37,680 nt of DNA, from NCBI GenBank assembly GCA_947450605.1, contig CANFWB010000013.1:1-37680 (forward strand), written 5' to 3'. This document shows positions 36,989 to 37,680 of this stretch, one piece after another (position 1 is the first letter of the stretch; each line of letters opens with the position of its first letter). Source of the stretch: Burkholderiaceae bacterium (GTDB lineage Bacteria > Pseudomonadota > Gammaproteobacteria > Burkholderiales > Burkholderiaceae). The notes below the pieces were generated by a model. The model was not told where the DNA came from. It did not search any database and saw only the letters and a list, made by a program, of their open reading frames with translations. Made by a program: the position numbers and the translations under genes.

Positions 36989-37009
36989 TTCCCAATTTGG
37001 GAATTTTTT
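36989..37009 (+). terminator. Possible plus-strand terminator or palindrome
   Basis: TTCCCAA and TTGGGAA (36989-36995 and 36997-37003) form a near-continuous palindrome followed by six T (37004-37009). The form suits an intrinsic terminator, but no plus-strand gene is seen upstream, so its use is unclear. Confidence 0.4.
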
Positions 37010-37067
37010 CAGCCTCATAAAACACGGCAGTAGACAGCAGAGCCATATATTACATAGATTGAATGAC

Positions 37068-37100
37068 GAGGCCCAAACCCGCGACAACCAGATGAACATC
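37068..37100 (-). repeat. Decayed tRNA-His 3'-half fragment
   Basis: The T-arm region is recognisable (AAACCCGCGACAACCAGA matches the intact copies on the plus strand), while the acceptor and anticodon parts have diverged. It lies about 250 bases left of the exact copy, which suggests an older insertion at the same site. Confidence 0.6.
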
Positions 37101-37318
37101 CTATATAGAACATCAAAAAGGCTGATGGGCCTGCGGGAGTTTTTGGGGACCTTAAAATCATTAACCTATATAGATCAAGGCTATGCGGGGAGATGCTCTC
37201 AACAATTTGAGGGGTCAAGAATCAGTGATTTAGGCGCAAGAAACGGCAAGAAATTCCCGAATTTCACACTAAAAGCTGTTGATTTTGAAAGAATCGGACA
37301 GGAAGTCCTTATGCTATA

Positions 37319-37367
37319 TGGGGCGAACGACGGGGCTCGAACCCGCGACAACCAGAATCACAATCTG
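37319..37367 (-). repeat. tRNA-His(GTG) 3'-half fragment, right attachment-site copy
   Basis: Identical over 49 bases to 32384-32432 and in the same orientation. It again stops after the anticodon arm, so the 5' half is missing here as well. If the intact tRNA-His gene exists it should lie further right, with these copies left by successive insertions at its 3' end. Confidence 0.8.
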
Positions 37368-37404
37368 AAGGCTTATATCAGGAGATATATGGCTTACAAG
37401 GTAA

Positions 37405-37472
37405 TTCATGGTTACTTTTTCAATTTTTCAACTCAATAAAATCAAAGGGTTATAAACCCTAGTAACCATGAA
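37405..37472. repeat. Nested inverted repeat next to the right attachment copy
   Basis: Perfect 12-base outer arms, TTCATGGTTACT (37405-37416) and AGTAACCATGAA (37461-37472), enclose a second hairpin, AGGGTT (37446-37451) and AACCCT (37455-37460) with a 3-base loop, directly abutting the right outer arm. It could be a recombination site, a folded RNA or a regulator site. No tail typical of a terminator follows. Confidence 0.6.
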
Positions 37473-37577
37473 AAGATAAATTCTCTTGAGCAAGCTGAAG
37501 GAGTCTATTTTAAGATTTCAACAGAGATCAACAACTGCCATCGACCAGGGCTCGGGATATTTAACCCCACCTCCAAA

Positions 37578-37680
37578 CTACTTCCAACTAAGGTTTAACT
37601 TCTTATGAGATGCCGCACAATCACGCAAATAGAGATTAATGAGGCTTTGATAAGGAATGCCCACTTCTTCTGACACGGAC
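37578..37680 (-). CDS. Partial CopG/BrnA-type antitoxin (C-terminal end)
   Basis: An open frame enters from the right edge on the minus strand and ends at TAG 37578-37580, giving 33 visible residues. They include VGIPYQSLINLYLRDCA, which matches the helix pattern A-x-x-x-G-x-P-Y-Q-x-L-I-N of CopG/ribbon-helix-helix antitoxins such as BrnA, followed by a short polar tail. The start and any partner toxin (BrnT would be expected just upstream of the antitoxin) are outside the window. Toxin-antitoxin pairs are common in integrated elements, which fits the tRNA-derived repeats beside it. The call rests on a short motif and is tentative. Confidence 0.6.
   Translation of the reverse strand, partial: SVSEEVGIPYQSLINLYLRDCAASHKKLNLSWK

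Larger units (their letters stand above)
36692..37577. other. Gene-poor right flank with decayed and intact tRNA-His copies
   Basis: No convincing protein gene is seen. The region contains a plus-strand palindrome with T run (36989-37009), a decayed tRNA-His 3' fragment (about 37068-37100), the exact 49-base repeat (37319-37367) and a nested inverted repeat (37405-37472). A 126-codon frame at 37059-37439 passes through both tRNA-derived pieces and is not accepted as a gene. The segment after the decayed copy (about 37120-37200) resembles the one after the left copy (32455-32520): both have CTGCGGG, a T run and GGG in the same order. Confidence 0.55.

Noticed and set aside
37059..37439. A 126-codon plus-strand frame
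   Set aside because: It runs through both the decayed and the exact tRNA-His fragments on their antisense side, and part of the peptide is the familiar mistranslation of a tRNA gene. No protein family or ribosome site supports it.

Overview
The window looks like a chromosomal segment of a freshwater betaproteobacterium of the Polynucleobacter type (Burkholderiales). The grounds are a moderate GC content, the style of the proteins, and many second-messenger enzymes. This assignment is inference from pattern, not from a database search.

Left part (1-4529): the start of an unrecognised acidic protein that runs off the left edge, a PilZ protein (predicted c-di-GMP receptor), and two forward genes, a CHASE2 membrane adenylate cyclase followed by a metallo-beta-lactamase-fold class II cyclic-nucleotide phosphodiesterase. 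These last two look like a make-and-break pair for cAMP.

Centre (4555-22264, all on the minus strand): eight tightly packed genes that read as one type I secretion locus. In transcription order they are: a NodT/TolC-like outer-membrane lipoprotein; a 1440-residue protein that fuses two complete ABC exporter halves around a C39-like domain; an HlyD/LapC-like adaptor; a LuxR-type regulator fused to a degenerate nucleotide-cyclase-like domain; a periplasmic ClpP-like serine protease; a Slam-like TPR plus outer-membrane barrel protein with an odd N-terminal extension; a periplasmic FecR-domain protein; and a 1322-residue repeat adhesin with RTX-type repeats. The natural reading is that the fused ABC protein, the adaptor and the outer-membrane channel export the adhesin, while the other members sense, process or display it. 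This combination is the strongest candidate here for an undescribed system.

Right of the secretion locus (22405-32127): a dense signalling block. It holds a GAF/HD-GYP protein (plus strand), a MerR-type/PAS/class III cyclase fusion with a conspicuous palindrome upstream, a MASE1-PAS-PAS-GGDEF-EAL protein, a membrane HD-GYP protein, a membrane-anchored FGE-fold protein without the catalytic cysteines, and a second GAF/HD-GYP protein. All but the first are on the minus strand. c-di-GMP turnover and cAMP signalling probably govern the biofilm-type adhesin.

Right end (32128-37680): a region bounded by two identical 49-bp copies of the 3' half of a tRNA-His gene, with a decayed third copy. This is the classic scar of integration at a tRNA gene. 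Between the copies lie a 38-codon small ORF, katG (catalase-peroxidase) with a strong terminator, and an HPP-type membrane protein with two CBS domains. Past the right-hand copy are a large nested inverted repeat and the 3' end of a probable CopG/BrnA-type antitoxin gene that leaves the window. No rRNA, intact tRNA, CRISPR array or insertion sequence was seen.
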